Positions 1 to 7,781 of a stretch of DNA of 64,000 nucleotides are shown piece by piece. Numbering within the stretch: the first letter of the stretch is position 1; every line of letters begins with the position of its first letter. Under the pieces are notes generated by a model. That model worked only from the letters and a program-made list of their open reading frames with translations, was not told the origin of the DNA and did not search any database. Source of the stretch: Zhihengliuella flava (GTDB lineage: Bacteria > Actinomycetota > Actinomycetes > Actinomycetales > Micrococcaceae); contig NZ_JADOTZ010000001.1 in NCBI RefSeq assembly GCF_015751895.1, positions 2,108,001-2,172,000 of the forward strand. Direction: 5' to 3'. Position numbers and translations under genes: made by a program.

Positions 1-1116
1 CCCCGATTTGAGGCCGTCCTCGATGTCCGCCCGTTCGTCCTTGGAGACGGATCCGTGATGGGCGCGCGCGAGGATCGGCTCGGTGCCAGAGCTTTGCCCG
101 GCTTGGGCCATGAGCTCGGCGGGCGCCCGCGTGAACGGTGGCGCGTCGGGTGGCGTGGCGTTGGAAGCGTCGTCGGTGGGCGCTAGGCGTTCGGCGTGGA
201 TCTCGTTGAGGCGGCCGGTGAGGCGTTCGGCGAGCCGCCGCGAGTTCGCGAAGACGATCGTGGACCGGTTCTGCTCGATCAGGTCCACGATCTTCTCTTC
301 AACGTGAGGCCAAATGCTGGCCTGTGGTTGCAGGCCCGACGCCGGCCCCATGTCAGGGGCGGAAGCGGCCGCCGGAAGATCCGTCATGTCCTCCACGGGC
401 ACCGTGACCGTCAGGTCCCACGTCTTAGCCGAGCGTGGGGCAATGATGCTGACGGGCCGGGCGCCGCCGAGGAACCGCGCTACCTCGGCGTGCGGTTCCA
501 CGGTGGCGGAGAGGCCGATGCGTTGGGCGGGTTGGTCGAGGAGCTCGTCGAGCCGTTCGAGGCTGACGGCGAGGTGGGCTCCGCGCTTGGTGCCCGCCAC
601 GGCGTGGACCTCGTCGAGGATGACGGTATCCACGTCGGTGAGGGTTTCCCGGGCCCGGCTGGTCAACATGAGGAACAGCGATTCGGGTGTGGTGATCAGG
701 ATGTCCGGCGGTTGAGTGACGAGCCGCCGCCGCTCCGTCGCGGGGGTGTCACCGGAGCGGACGCCGACCCGGATATCGGGGGTCGTTTCACCCAGCCGCG
801 CGGCCGCTTGGGTGATGCCGATCAGCGGGCTGCGCAGGTTGCGTTCCACGTCGACGCCGAGGGCCTTCAGCGGTGAGATGTAGAGCACGCGCGTCCCGCG
901 CTTCCGCGGCACCGAGTCCGCGGTCTGTGGTTGGGTCCGGACGAGCGAGTCAAGCGCCCAGAGGAAGGCGGAGAGCGTTTTGCCGGAGCCGGTGGGGGCG
1001 ATCACGAGTGCGTTCTCGCCCCGGGAGATGGCGTCCCACGCGCCCGACTGGGCGGCGGTCGGCGCGGCGAAGGCGCCCGCGAACCATTCTCGGGTGGCGG
1101 GAGTAAACCGGTCCAT
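1..1116 (-). CDS. lhr: Lhr-family ATP-dependent helicase (N-terminal part; runs off the left edge)
   Basis: The first 372 codons of a large superfamily-2 nucleic-acid helicase; the C-terminal part lies outside the window. Visible motifs are APTGSGKT (Walker A, residues 40-47), the DEVH box in ILDEVHA and motif III in LSATV, then the beginning of the second RecA-like domain (IVFANSRRLAERL). Lhr proteins are 3'-5' helicases of about 1500 residues linked to DNA repair. The ATG is favoured because translation from it begins MDRFTPATREWF, typical of actinobacterial Lhr, and GAGG lies upstream. The stop of a tiny lipoprotein gene lies only 14 nt upstream on the same strand, so the two are probably co-transcribed. 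Confidence 0.9.
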   Translation of the reverse strand, partial: MDRFTPATREWFAGAFAAPTAAQSGAWDAISRGENALVIAPTGSGKTLSAFLWALDSLVRTQPQTADSVPRKRGTRVLYISPLKALGVDVERNLRSPLIGITQAAARLGETTPDIRVGVRSGDTPATERRRLVTQPPDILITTPESLFLMLTSRARETLTDVDTVILDEVHAVAGTKRGAHLAVSLERLDELLDQPAQRIGLSATVEPHAEVARFLGGARPVSIIAPRSAKTWDLTVTVPVEDMTDLPAAASAPDMGPASGLQPQASIWPHVEEKIVDLIEQNRSTIVFANSRRLAERLTGRLNEIHAERLAPTDDASNATPPDAPPFTRAPAELMAQAGQSSGTEPILARAHHGSVSKDERADIEDGLKSG

Positions 1117-1130
1117 GACCGCCTCTGCGG

Positions 1131-1244
1131 CTACTGAAGCGTGAATGGCCCCACCTCAACTAACTGAACCTCGGTGGCGGCGCACGCAATCAGCGGGAGC
1201 ACGGCAGCAGAAGCCGTGAGGGTGACGAGCTGGCGAATCTTCAT
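1131..1244 (-). CDS. Tiny predicted lipoprotein (37 aa) upstream of lhr
   Basis: A 37-codon frame with a strong Shine-Dalgarno (GGAGGAGA) 3 nt before its ATG. The product starts MKIRQLV, has a hydrophobic stretch, and reaches a lipobox (LIAC) with the lipidation Cys at residue 21. The predicted mature peptide is therefore only 17 residues (CAATEVQLVEVGPFTLQ). Seen: the ribosome-binding site, signal-peptide organisation and lipobox. Inferred: a membrane-anchored lipopeptide made just before Lhr. No family recognised. Alternatives are a decayed lipoprotein gene truncated by an early stop, or a leader ORF that tunes lhr translation. Confidence 0.55.
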   Translation of the reverse strand: MKIRQLVTLTASAAVLPLIACAATEVQLVEVGPFTLQ

Positions 1245-1297
1245 CGTTCTCCTCCAGATGTCCTAGTCACAACCTACCCGAAGCGTTCGGAACCTGC

Positions 1298-1756
1298 TCA
1301 GGAGTGGTGGTACGGCCGGCCGCCGGCGATCTCCTGCGCGCGGTAGAGCTGTTCCGCGAGGATCAGGCGCACCAGCTGGTGCGGGAAGACGAGCTTGGAC
1401 AGGCTCCACACAAAATCCGCGCGTCGGTGCACCGAATCGTCCACTCCGTAGGCGCCGCCGATGATCACGGTGACGTTGCGCGCCGCATCAAACTGGCTCT
1501 GCAGCCGGGCTGCGAGCGCCGGTGAGTCGATGTTGTGACCGCGTTCGTCCAAGAGGACCACGTAGTCCTGCGGGGAAATCTTCGCGAGCAGCCGTTCTGA
1601 CTCCTCCGCGCGGGCGGCCTCCTCTTGGCGGGCTGAGTGCGGCAGCAGCTGCCACGCGACGTCGTACGGCTTTTTCATGCGCTTGCCGTAACGCTCAATC
1701 CCCTCGGCCACCCACGATTCGTGCTTCTTGCCGATCGCTAGAATCCGTAGCGCCAC
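1298..1756 (-). CDS. rlmH: 23S rRNA (pseudouridine1915-N3)-methyltransferase RlmH
   Basis: A SPOUT-class methyltransferase that methylates pseudouridine 1915 in helix 69 of 23S rRNA on assembled ribosomes, using S-adenosylmethionine. The 152-residue product matches the family length (about 155). It contains LDERGHNIDSPALA, the SAM-binding knot segment IIGGAYGVDDSV, and the diagnostic C-terminus LAEQLYRAQEIAGGRPYHHS. I chose the GTG at 1756: GAGGAG sits 6 nt upstream and translation starts MALRILAIGKKH, as in homologues. An ATG 42 nt further out would add an atypical N-terminal tail. Single gene on the minus strand downstream of the BCCT transporter gene. Confidence 0.95.
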   Translation of the reverse strand: MALRILAIGKKHESWVAEGIERYGKRMKKPYDVAWQLLPHSARQEEAARAEESERLLAKISPQDYVVLLDERGHNIDSPALAARLQSQFDAARNVTVIIGGAYGVDDSVHRRADFVWSLSKLVFPHQLVRLILAEQLYRAQEIAGGRPYHHS

Positions 1757-1896
1757 CTGTGCCTCCTCACCTTGCGTGCCCACCTTCCAGTCTGCCATTG
1801 CGGGCCCACACGATGGGTGCCGGTCCCGTCACCTCGCACGACGACGCCGTCGCTCGCGCTCAGGACAAGGCGAACGACGGCGTCGTGTGTGGCGCG

Positions 1897-3843
1897 TCAG
1901 CGGACGGGTTGCGAGTCCTCATCCCGGTCCGTGTCGATCGGCGACTTCGGAGCCGCGCTCGCATCGGACGGGTCCACGGCGCGGATGGCTCCCGTTTCCG
2001 GGGTCCAACCGTCCTCGTACTCGCCGGACTCGTAGTCGTAGCCCACCGGATTGCCGTCCTCGTCGTACCGCTGGTACCACTCCGTGACTTCGTCCGCCTC
2101 GGAGTCGAACTCGGCGCCGGCGCCTTCGCCTTCCGGTGTCTTCTCCACGGAGAGGGCGAAGTCGTCGCCGTGTTCGTCGATACCGGTCTTCACGGCGTTC
2201 TCCAGCGCCACCTGCGCGTACTGGGTGCGGATGACGGCCGGATCCGTGCGCAGGTCCTTATAGAAGGCGAAGAGCATGATCAGCAAGATCACCGAGAATG
2301 GCAGTGCGGAGACGATGATGAGGTTCTGCAGGCCGGAGAGGGCCTCGTTACCGCCGATCAGCAGCATGACGACGGCGATACCCATCATGGCCACGCCCCA
2401 GAACACCGTGACCTTCTTGTCCGGCGTCGGATTGCCGCGCTGGGACAGGGTGCCCATCACCAGGGAAGCGGAGTCCGCCGAGGTGATGAAGAAGACGGAG
2501 ATGCAGAACATGGCCACGAGCGGCGTGAGCCAGTCCATGGGCAGGGCGTGCAGCACCTCGAAGAGGAGATCCTGCGGGGAAAGGTCCGCCGTGATGTTCG
2601 CATTGCCGTTGGCCCGCAACCACATGGTGGTGCCGCCGAAGATGCCGAACGCGATGATGGCCACCAGGAACGGAACGCCGAGCGTGGCGAAGATGTACTC
2701 CTTGAGGGTGCGGCCGCGAGAAATGCGAGCCAGGAAGATCCCGACGAACGGAGCCCACGAGGCCCACCAAGCCCAGTAGAAGACCGTCCACGCCTCGGAG
2801 AAGGCGGCGGCCTCCTCGCCCCACGAGCCGCTGAGGGTCATCATCGTGAAGAAATCGCGGAAGTACTCAAAGGTTGCCGACGGCAGGAAATTGAGCAGGA
2901 ATAGCGTGGGGCCAGCGATGAAGAGGAAGACGGCCAGTGCCAGCGCCGCCGTCATGTTGATGTTGGAGAGCCAACGAATGCCGCGCCCGATGCCAGAGAC
3001 GGCGGACAGGATGAACGCGATGGTGAGGACCGCGATGATGCCAATGAGTAGGCCATTGCCCACCTCGCCGATGCCGGAGACGATCTCGACTCCGCGGCCA
3101 ATCTGCAGTGCGCCAATGCCGAGGGAGGCCGCCGTACCGAAGAGCGTGGCGATGATGGCCAGCATGTCGATCGTCTTGCCCTGCCACCCGTTGACGCGGT
3201 CCTTACCGAAGATGGGGGTGAAGATGGAGCTCATCAGCGGAACGCGGCCACGGCGGTAGGCGCCATAGGCGACGGCGGCGCCGACGAGGGAGTAGATGGC
3301 CCACGCGTGGAAGCCCCAGTGATACAGGGTTTGCGCCATGGCCTTGTGCATAGCTTCGACCGTGTCAGGGTCCGCAGCCCCCGGAGCGGGGTACATCATG
3401 TAGTACAGCGGCTCGTACGGGCCGAAGAAGAAGATGCCGATGCCGACGCCCGCGGAGAACATCATGGCGATCCACGAGAACGTCTTGAATTCTGGTTGTT
3501 CCCCATCCCGGCCGAGCGGGATCTTGCCGTAGCGGCTCAGTCCCAGGTAGATGAGGAACGCAAGAACGACGGCGACGAGAACGTTGAACAGCCACCCGGT
3601 GTTGGTCACGACCCACGAGAGGGCGATGCCGGAAACGGTGGTGAGGTTTTCCGTGGCGGTCACGCCCCAGATGATGAAGCCGACGATCAACACGGCAGCG
3701 ACGCCAAACACCACCTTGTCGGTGCCGTAGCGTACCCGCTGCTCGTCAACAGCGATGCCCGGAACCAGCCCCGGGTGCGTGTCGTGCGGATAGGTGGTGT
3801 CGTCTGAATTGACGGGCGTATTGGTAGGCCGTGGAGCGTCCAC
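1897..3843 (-). CDS. BCCT-family betaine/carnitine/choline transporter with an acidic C-terminal tail
   Basis: A 648-residue secondary transporter of the BCCT family (BetP, OpuD, LcoP), which import compatible solutes driven by Na+ or H+. About twelve membrane spans are visible. The family signatures are present: AGVGIGIFFFGPYEP in the glycine-rich helix, and the tryptophan box in WAWWASWAPFVGIF near residues 355-370, which forms the trimethylammonium site. The N-terminus (about 45 residues) is hydrophilic. The last roughly 95 residues contain about 29 Asp/Glu against 6 Arg/Lys, unlike the basic osmosensing tail of BetP. The GTG start has GAGGAGG 5 nt upstream. A sigma-A-like promoter lies at 3973-4002. 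Substrate not determinable from sequence. Confidence 0.9.
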   Translation of the reverse strand: MDAPRPTNTPVNSDDTTYPHDTHPGLVPGIAVDEQRVRYGTDKVVFGVAAVLIVGFIIWGVTATENLTTVSGIALSWVVTNTGWLFNVLVAVVLAFLIYLGLSRYGKIPLGRDGEQPEFKTFSWIAMMFSAGVGIGIFFFGPYEPLYYMMYPAPGAADPDTVEAMHKAMAQTLYHWGFHAWAIYSLVGAAVAYGAYRRGRVPLMSSIFTPIFGKDRVNGWQGKTIDMLAIIATLFGTAASLGIGALQIGRGVEIVSGIGEVGNGLLIGIIAVLTIAFILSAVSGIGRGIRWLSNINMTAALALAVFLFIAGPTLFLLNFLPSATFEYFRDFFTMMTLSGSWGEEAAAFSEAWTVFYWAWWASWAPFVGIFLARISRGRTLKEYIFATLGVPFLVAIIAFGIFGGTTMWLRANGNANITADLSPQDLLFEVLHALPMDWLTPLVAMFCISVFFITSADSASLVMGTLSQRGNPTPDKKVTVFWGVAMMGIAVVMLLIGGNEALSGLQNLIIVSALPFSVILLIMLFAFYKDLRTDPAVIRTQYAQVALENAVKTGIDEHGDDFALSVEKTPEGEGAGAEFDSEADEVTEWYQRYDEDGNPVGYDYESGEYEDGWTPETGAIRAVDPSDASAAPKSPIDTDRDEDSQPVR

Positions 3844-3972
3844 GGTGCCTCCTCATATTGGGAACAGGGCGGTCCGGGCGCGGCGTGAGGGGAGTGATCT
3901 CCGGCTCGAGCGTTCTACGTCCAAGGCGTGCTCGGTGCACAACGGCCGGCGGCCGCGCCGAACAAGTCGCTT

Positions 3973-4002
3973 AAGTTACTCGTGAGTTATGCCACGTGTC
4001 AA
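3973..4002 (-). promoter_or_regulatory. Predicted promoter of the BCCT transporter
   Basis: On the minus strand, TTGACA (complement of 3997-4002) is followed after 18 nt by TAACTT (complement of 3973-3978). This is a near-consensus housekeeping promoter and would give a 5' leader of about 120 nt. Confidence 0.6.
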
Positions 4003-4137
4003 GAAAAAATCGCCCCCGCGTCGCCCCGTGGTGCTGATGCGGCGCTAATCGGTGCTCGTTTGGTGAGAGCGCGTGAGGCGCGTCGACCGCGCGAAACCTC
4101 GCGGGTTGCAAAGTTGTCTCAATGTGCCGCCCACGTG

Positions 4138-4166
4138 TTGGCAGTCGGTGTGATCTGGATTACTTT
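4138..4166 (+). promoter_or_regulatory. Predicted promoter of the sugar ABC operon with an overlapping CRP/GlxR-like half site
   Basis: TTGGCA, 17 nt, TACTTT: a good sigma-A-type promoter about 100 nt before the binding-protein gene. Inside it, 4149-4164 reads TGTGATCTGGATTACT, with a perfect left half and 3 of 5 matches in the right half of the CRP/GlxR consensus TGTGA-N6-TCACA. Overlap with the spacer and -10 would suit repression, but the site is imperfect. The rest of the 3844-4265 intergenic region shows nothing else convincing. Confidence 0.5.
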
Positions 4167-4265
4167 TAGCTGGAAGCGGGGCCGTGGCAGCGCTCCCGCC
4201 GAGGTCGAGGGAGGACTCTCACCGAAGAGGTTCTCCCCAACCAGCACTTGAGAAGAGGAGCACCC

Positions 4266-5603
4266 GTGAAGAATGGAAAGCGTCGTCTGGCGACGACCCT
4301 GTCAATGGCTGGGGTCGGCGCGTTGGCGTTGACCGGATGCGTGGGGGACATGGACCCGCAGGCCGGGGAAGACGTCGATTGTGCCGCGTACGAGCAGTAC
4401 GGCACGTTCGAGGGCGAGGAGGTGTCGATTTACGCGACCATCCTCGACGTGGAGGCCGACCGCCTCAACGAATCGTGGGCCGATTTCGAAGCCTGCACCG
4501 GAATAGACATCGCCTATGAGGGCTCGAGCGAGTTTGAAACGCAGATCAACGTGCGTGCCCAAGGCGGCAACGCGCCTGACCTCGCGTTTTTCCCGCAGCC
4601 CGGGTTGTTGGCGTCCATGGTGGAGCAGGGACACCTGCTCCCGGCGCCCGAGGAGGTCGAGGCCAACGTTGACGAGTACTGGTCCGAAGACTGGAAGGGC
4701 TATGGCACCGTGGATGGCGAGTTCTACGCGGCGCCGTTGATGGCCAACATCAAGGGCTATGTCTGGTACCAGCCGTCCTTTTTTACTGACAACGGCTACG
4801 AAGTACCCGCGACGCTTGACGAGATGGATGATCTGACGGCCCAAATCGCCTCCGACGGCTTCATGCCCTGGTGCGTGGGTTTCGGCTCCGGTGAGGCCAC
4901 GGGCTGGCCAGGTACCGACTGGGTGGAGGATTACGTGTTGCGCCTGCACGGTCCCGAGGTCTATGACCAGTGGATCAATCACGAGATTCCGTTCGACGAT
5001 CCGCAGATCGTCGAAGCCCTAGGCCGGGTGGGGGACCTGATCAAGAACGACGAGTACGTCAATGGTGGCTGGGGCGATGTCTCCACCATCACGGGGACCG
5101 ATTTCGGGGACGCAGGCATGCCGGTCCTCGACGGTGAGTGCGCCATGCACCACCAGGCGTCCTTCTACGCTGGCTTCTGGCCGGAGGAGACGGAAATCGC
5201 TGAAGACGGAGACGTCTACGCTTTCATCACCCCCGGTGTTGACGAGGGCGCCAATGCTGTGACAGGCGGTGGCGAACTGGTCGGCGCGTTCAACGAGTCG
5301 GAGGCCATCACCGCCGTCCAGACCTTCCTCTCCTCCTCGGAGTGGGCCAACCTCCGCGTTTCCCTCGGCGGTGTGATCAGCGCCAACAATGGCGTGGATC
5401 CGGCCAACGCCGAGAGCTCGGGCCAGCTGCTCGTCGATGCAATCGGCACCCTGCAGGATCCGGAGACGACGTTCCGCTTCGACGGGTCCGACTTGATGCC
5501 GGGTGCCGTGGGCGCCGGGACGTTCTGGAAAGCGATGGTGGATTGGATTTCCGGCGAGGACTCAGAGAAGGTCCTTGGCGAGGTCGAATCCAGCTGGAAT
5601 TAA
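4266..5603 (+). CDS. Sugar ABC transporter substrate-binding lipoprotein (AglE-like)
   Basis: Solute-binding lipoprotein of the carbohydrate-uptake ABC class, 445 residues. A basic N-terminus and hydrophobic segment lead to the lipobox LTGC, so the mature protein is tethered outside the membrane. The body carries the family pattern (EVSIYATI, PDLAFFPQPGLL, GYVWYQPSFF). From memory it resembles alpha-glucoside binding proteins of the AglE type. The GTG at 4266 was chosen because GAGGAG lies 5 nt upstream and the signal peptide then starts MKNGKRR; a TTG 18 nt further out is less likely. Two permease genes follow, but no ATPase, so a shared MsmK-like ATPase must be encoded elsewhere. Confidence 0.9.
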   Translation: MKNGKRRLATTLSMAGVGALALTGCVGDMDPQAGEDVDCAAYEQYGTFEGEEVSIYATILDVEADRLNESWADFEACTGIDIAYEGSSEFETQINVRAQGGNAPDLAFFPQPGLLASMVEQGHLLPAPEEVEANVDEYWSEDWKGYGTVDGEFYAAPLMANIKGYVWYQPSFFTDNGYEVPATLDEMDDLTAQIASDGFMPWCVGFGSGEATGWPGTDWVEDYVLRLHGPEVYDQWINHEIPFDDPQIVEALGRVGDLIKNDEYVNGGWGDVSTITGTDFGDAGMPVLDGECAMHHQASFYAGFWPEETEIAEDGDVYAFITPGVDEGANAVTGGGELVGAFNESEAITAVQTFLSSSEWANLRVSLGGVISANNGVDPANAESSGQLLVDAIGTLQDPETTFRFDGSDLMPGAVGAGTFWKAMVDWISGEDSEKVLGEVESSWN

Positions 5604-5728
5604 CGGATTCACTCTCGGCGGGCGGGGCTAGGCCACTGGCCCCGCCCGAGCCGCACTGTGCGTCGTCGTTCACCCGGTTTGCCGCGGTGATCGCGGCGTA
5701 CCGCGCGGCCCGGACCTCGGAGTAGAAA

Positions 5729-6703
5729 ATGACATCACTCGACCTGTTGGGCAAGATCCTGCAGTTCGCTACCGGATTGCTGGTGTTCGCCGCCGTCGTC
5801 GCGGTCATCATGGTAGTGCTGGATCGCACCGGACGCGGGGAAAAGCGGAATACGCTGCAACTCGTCCTGTTCTTGGGGCCCGCACTGGCCCTGCTGGCCA
5901 TCGGCCTGATCTACCCGGCCATCCGCACGAGCTTCATGGCCTTCACGGACCGTGCGGGCGAATTCAACGGGATGGACAACTTTGTCTGGATGTTCACCCA
6001 AGAGGAAGCGTTGATCACCCTGTGGAACACGGTGCTGTGGGTGATCTTCGTGCCCACCGTCTCTACGGCCATCGGACTGATCTACGCGGTGTTTATCGAT
6101 AAGTCACGCGGCGAGAAGTTCTACAAGATGCTGGTCTTCATGCCGATGGCCATCTCGTTCGTCGGCGCCGGCATCATCTGGCGGTTCATGTACGCCTACC
6201 GCTCGGAAAATTATGAGCAATACGGACTGATCAACCAGCTGATTGTCACCTTCGGTGGGGAACCGCAGCAGATTCTGCAAAACACGCCGTGGAACACGTT
6301 CGCGCTGATCGTGGTGATGATCTGGATTCAAACCGGCTTTGCCATGACGGTCCTCTCCGCCTCCATCAAGGGTGTGCCGGCGGAGCAGCACGAGGCGGCG
6401 ATGCTCGACGGCGCCAGCCCTTGGCAGCGCTTCGTGAACGTCACGATTCCGGGGATCCGGTCCTCGCTCGTCGTCGTGATCACCACCATCACCATCGCCA
6501 CCCTGAAGATTTTCGACATCGTCCGCACCATGACCGCGGGCAACTTTGAGACGTCGGTGGTGGCCAATGAGATGTACACGCAGGCGTTTCGTTCCGGTGA
6601 GCCGGGCCGCGGCGCCGCGTTGGCCCTGATCCTCTTCGTCATGGTGACGCCGATCGTGGTCTACAACGTGCGCGTGCTGATCAAGCAGAAGGAAATCAGA
6701 TGA
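5729..6703 (+). CDS. Sugar ABC transporter permease 1 (AglF-like)
   Basis: Inner-membrane permease of the MalF type, 324 residues. It has an additional N-terminal membrane span (residues about 12-32), then the usual six-helix core. The cytoplasmic EAA loop that contacts the ATPase is clear: EAAMLDGASPWQRF. An RBS-like CGGAG lies 6 nt before the ATG. The gene follows the binding-protein gene after about 125 nt, and its stop codon overlaps the ATG of the next permease (ATGA), indicating translational coupling and a heterodimeric channel. Substrate assignment (alpha-glucosides or similar oligosaccharides) rests on resemblance only. Confidence 0.9.
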   Translation: MTSLDLLGKILQFATGLLVFAAVVAVIMVVLDRTGRGEKRNTLQLVLFLGPALALLAIGLIYPAIRTSFMAFTDRAGEFNGMDNFVWMFTQEEALITLWNTVLWVIFVPTVSTAIGLIYAVFIDKSRGEKFYKMLVFMPMAISFVGAGIIWRFMYAYRSENYEQYGLINQLIVTFGGEPQQILQNTPWNTFALIVVMIWIQTGFAMTVLSASIKGVPAEQHEAAMLDGASPWQRFVNVTIPGIRSSLVVVITTITIATLKIFDIVRTMTAGNFETSVVANEMYTQAFRSGEPGRGAALALILFVMVTPIVVYNVRVLIKQKEIR

Positions 6704-7662
6704 GCCACACCACCGAAACCCGCGGGCGGGTCTCGCGGCGGCAGCGCCTGGAGCTGAAGTCGGGACGCGTGAAATCCACCCTCACCACCCGACTCGCCTC
6801 GGCGGCGGCGCTGGTGATTGCCGTGCTGTGGACCATTCCGACGTTCGGCCTCTTCGTCTCCTCCTTCCGCGAACCGGACCTCATTGAGACCACCGGCTGG
6901 TGGACCATCTTCGAGCATCCGGGATTCACGCTGGGGAACTATCAAGAAGTCCTGCTCTCGGGTTCCTCTTCCGCACCGCAGCTCGGCGAGTACTTCATTA
7001 ATTCGCTCTTCATTGCCATCCCAGCCACGTTGTTCCCGCTGGTGCTCGCCTCGATGGCGGCTTACGCGTTTGCGTGGATCAAGTTCAAGGGCTCGTCGAC
7101 CCTGTTTGTCTTGGTGTTTGCCCTGCAGATTGTGCCGTTGCAGTTGGCGTTGATTCCGCTCCTGCAGCTGACCGTGACGTTCCTGCACCCGTTGATGGGC
7201 GGCATTAGTGACGTCCTGCCGTTTGTTCCGGACCAGCAGTACCTACCGGTGTGGATTGCCCACACCATCTTCGCGTTGCCGCTGGCGATCTTCTTGCTGC
7301 ACAACTTCATCGCGGAGATTCCGTCGGATGTGATCGAAGCGGCACGGGTTGATGGAGCCGGGCACGGGCAGATCTTCCTGAAGATCGTCCTTCCGTTGGC
7401 CATGCCGGCCATCGCGTCGGTGGCGATCTTCCAGTTCTTGTGGGTCTGGAATGACCTGTTGGTGGCGTTGGTGTTCTCCTCCGGCACCGCGGAGACGGCA
7501 CCGCTGACGCAACGTCTGGCGGAGTTGGCCGGATCCCGCGGTCAAAACTGGGCCCGCCTCACCGCGGGCGCGTTCGTCTCGCTCATCGTCCCGCTGATCG
7601 TGTTCTTCTCCCTGCAGCGGTACTTTGTCCGTGGTCTCCTCGCCGGTTCCGCCAAAGGGTAA
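6700..7662 (+). CDS. Sugar ABC transporter permease 2 (AglG-like)
   Basis: MalG-type permease, 320 residues, second half of the transmembrane channel. The EAA motif reads EAARVDGAGHGQIF, followed by KIVLPLAMPAI as expected. An N-terminal basic stretch of about 30 residues precedes the first span. Its ATG overlaps the stop of permease 1. It is the last gene of the operon: a strong hairpin terminator begins 12 nt after the stop, which confirms that no ATPase or glycosidase gene belongs to this unit. Confidence 0.9.
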   Translation: MSHTTETRGRVSRRQRLELKSGRVKSTLTTRLASAAALVIAVLWTIPTFGLFVSSFREPDLIETTGWWTIFEHPGFTLGNYQEVLLSGSSSAPQLGEYFINSLFIAIPATLFPLVLASMAAYAFAWIKFKGSSTLFVLVFALQIVPLQLALIPLLQLTVTFLHPLMGGISDVLPFVPDQQYLPVWIAHTIFALPLAIFLLHNFIAEIPSDVIEAARVDGAGHGQIFLKIVLPLAMPAIASVAIFQFLWVWNDLLVALVFSSGTAETAPLTQRLAELAGSRGQNWARLTAGAFVSLIVPLIVFFSLQRYFVRGLLAGSAKG

Positions 7663-7674
7663 ACCGCGCGCGTC

Positions 7675-7713
7675 AAGGCCCCGCGTCCCAGTGATGGAAC
7701 GCGGGGCCTTTCT
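7675..7713 (+). terminator. Rho-independent terminator of the ABC operon
   Basis: The stem arms AAGGCCCCGCGT and ACGCGGGGCCTT flank a short loop and are followed by TCTAATT. Confidence 0.8.
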
Positions 7714-7781
7714 AATTGGTGCTTCAGCAGCTGGCCTTTCCCATGCGTGTTGAAGCGGAGGCGCTGGCGGTCCGCAGCGCC

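Noticed and set aside
3844-4265. A riboswitch in the BCCT-ABC intergenic region
   Set aside because: No conserved aptamer core or terminator/antiterminator pair could be recognised by eye; only promoters are supported.
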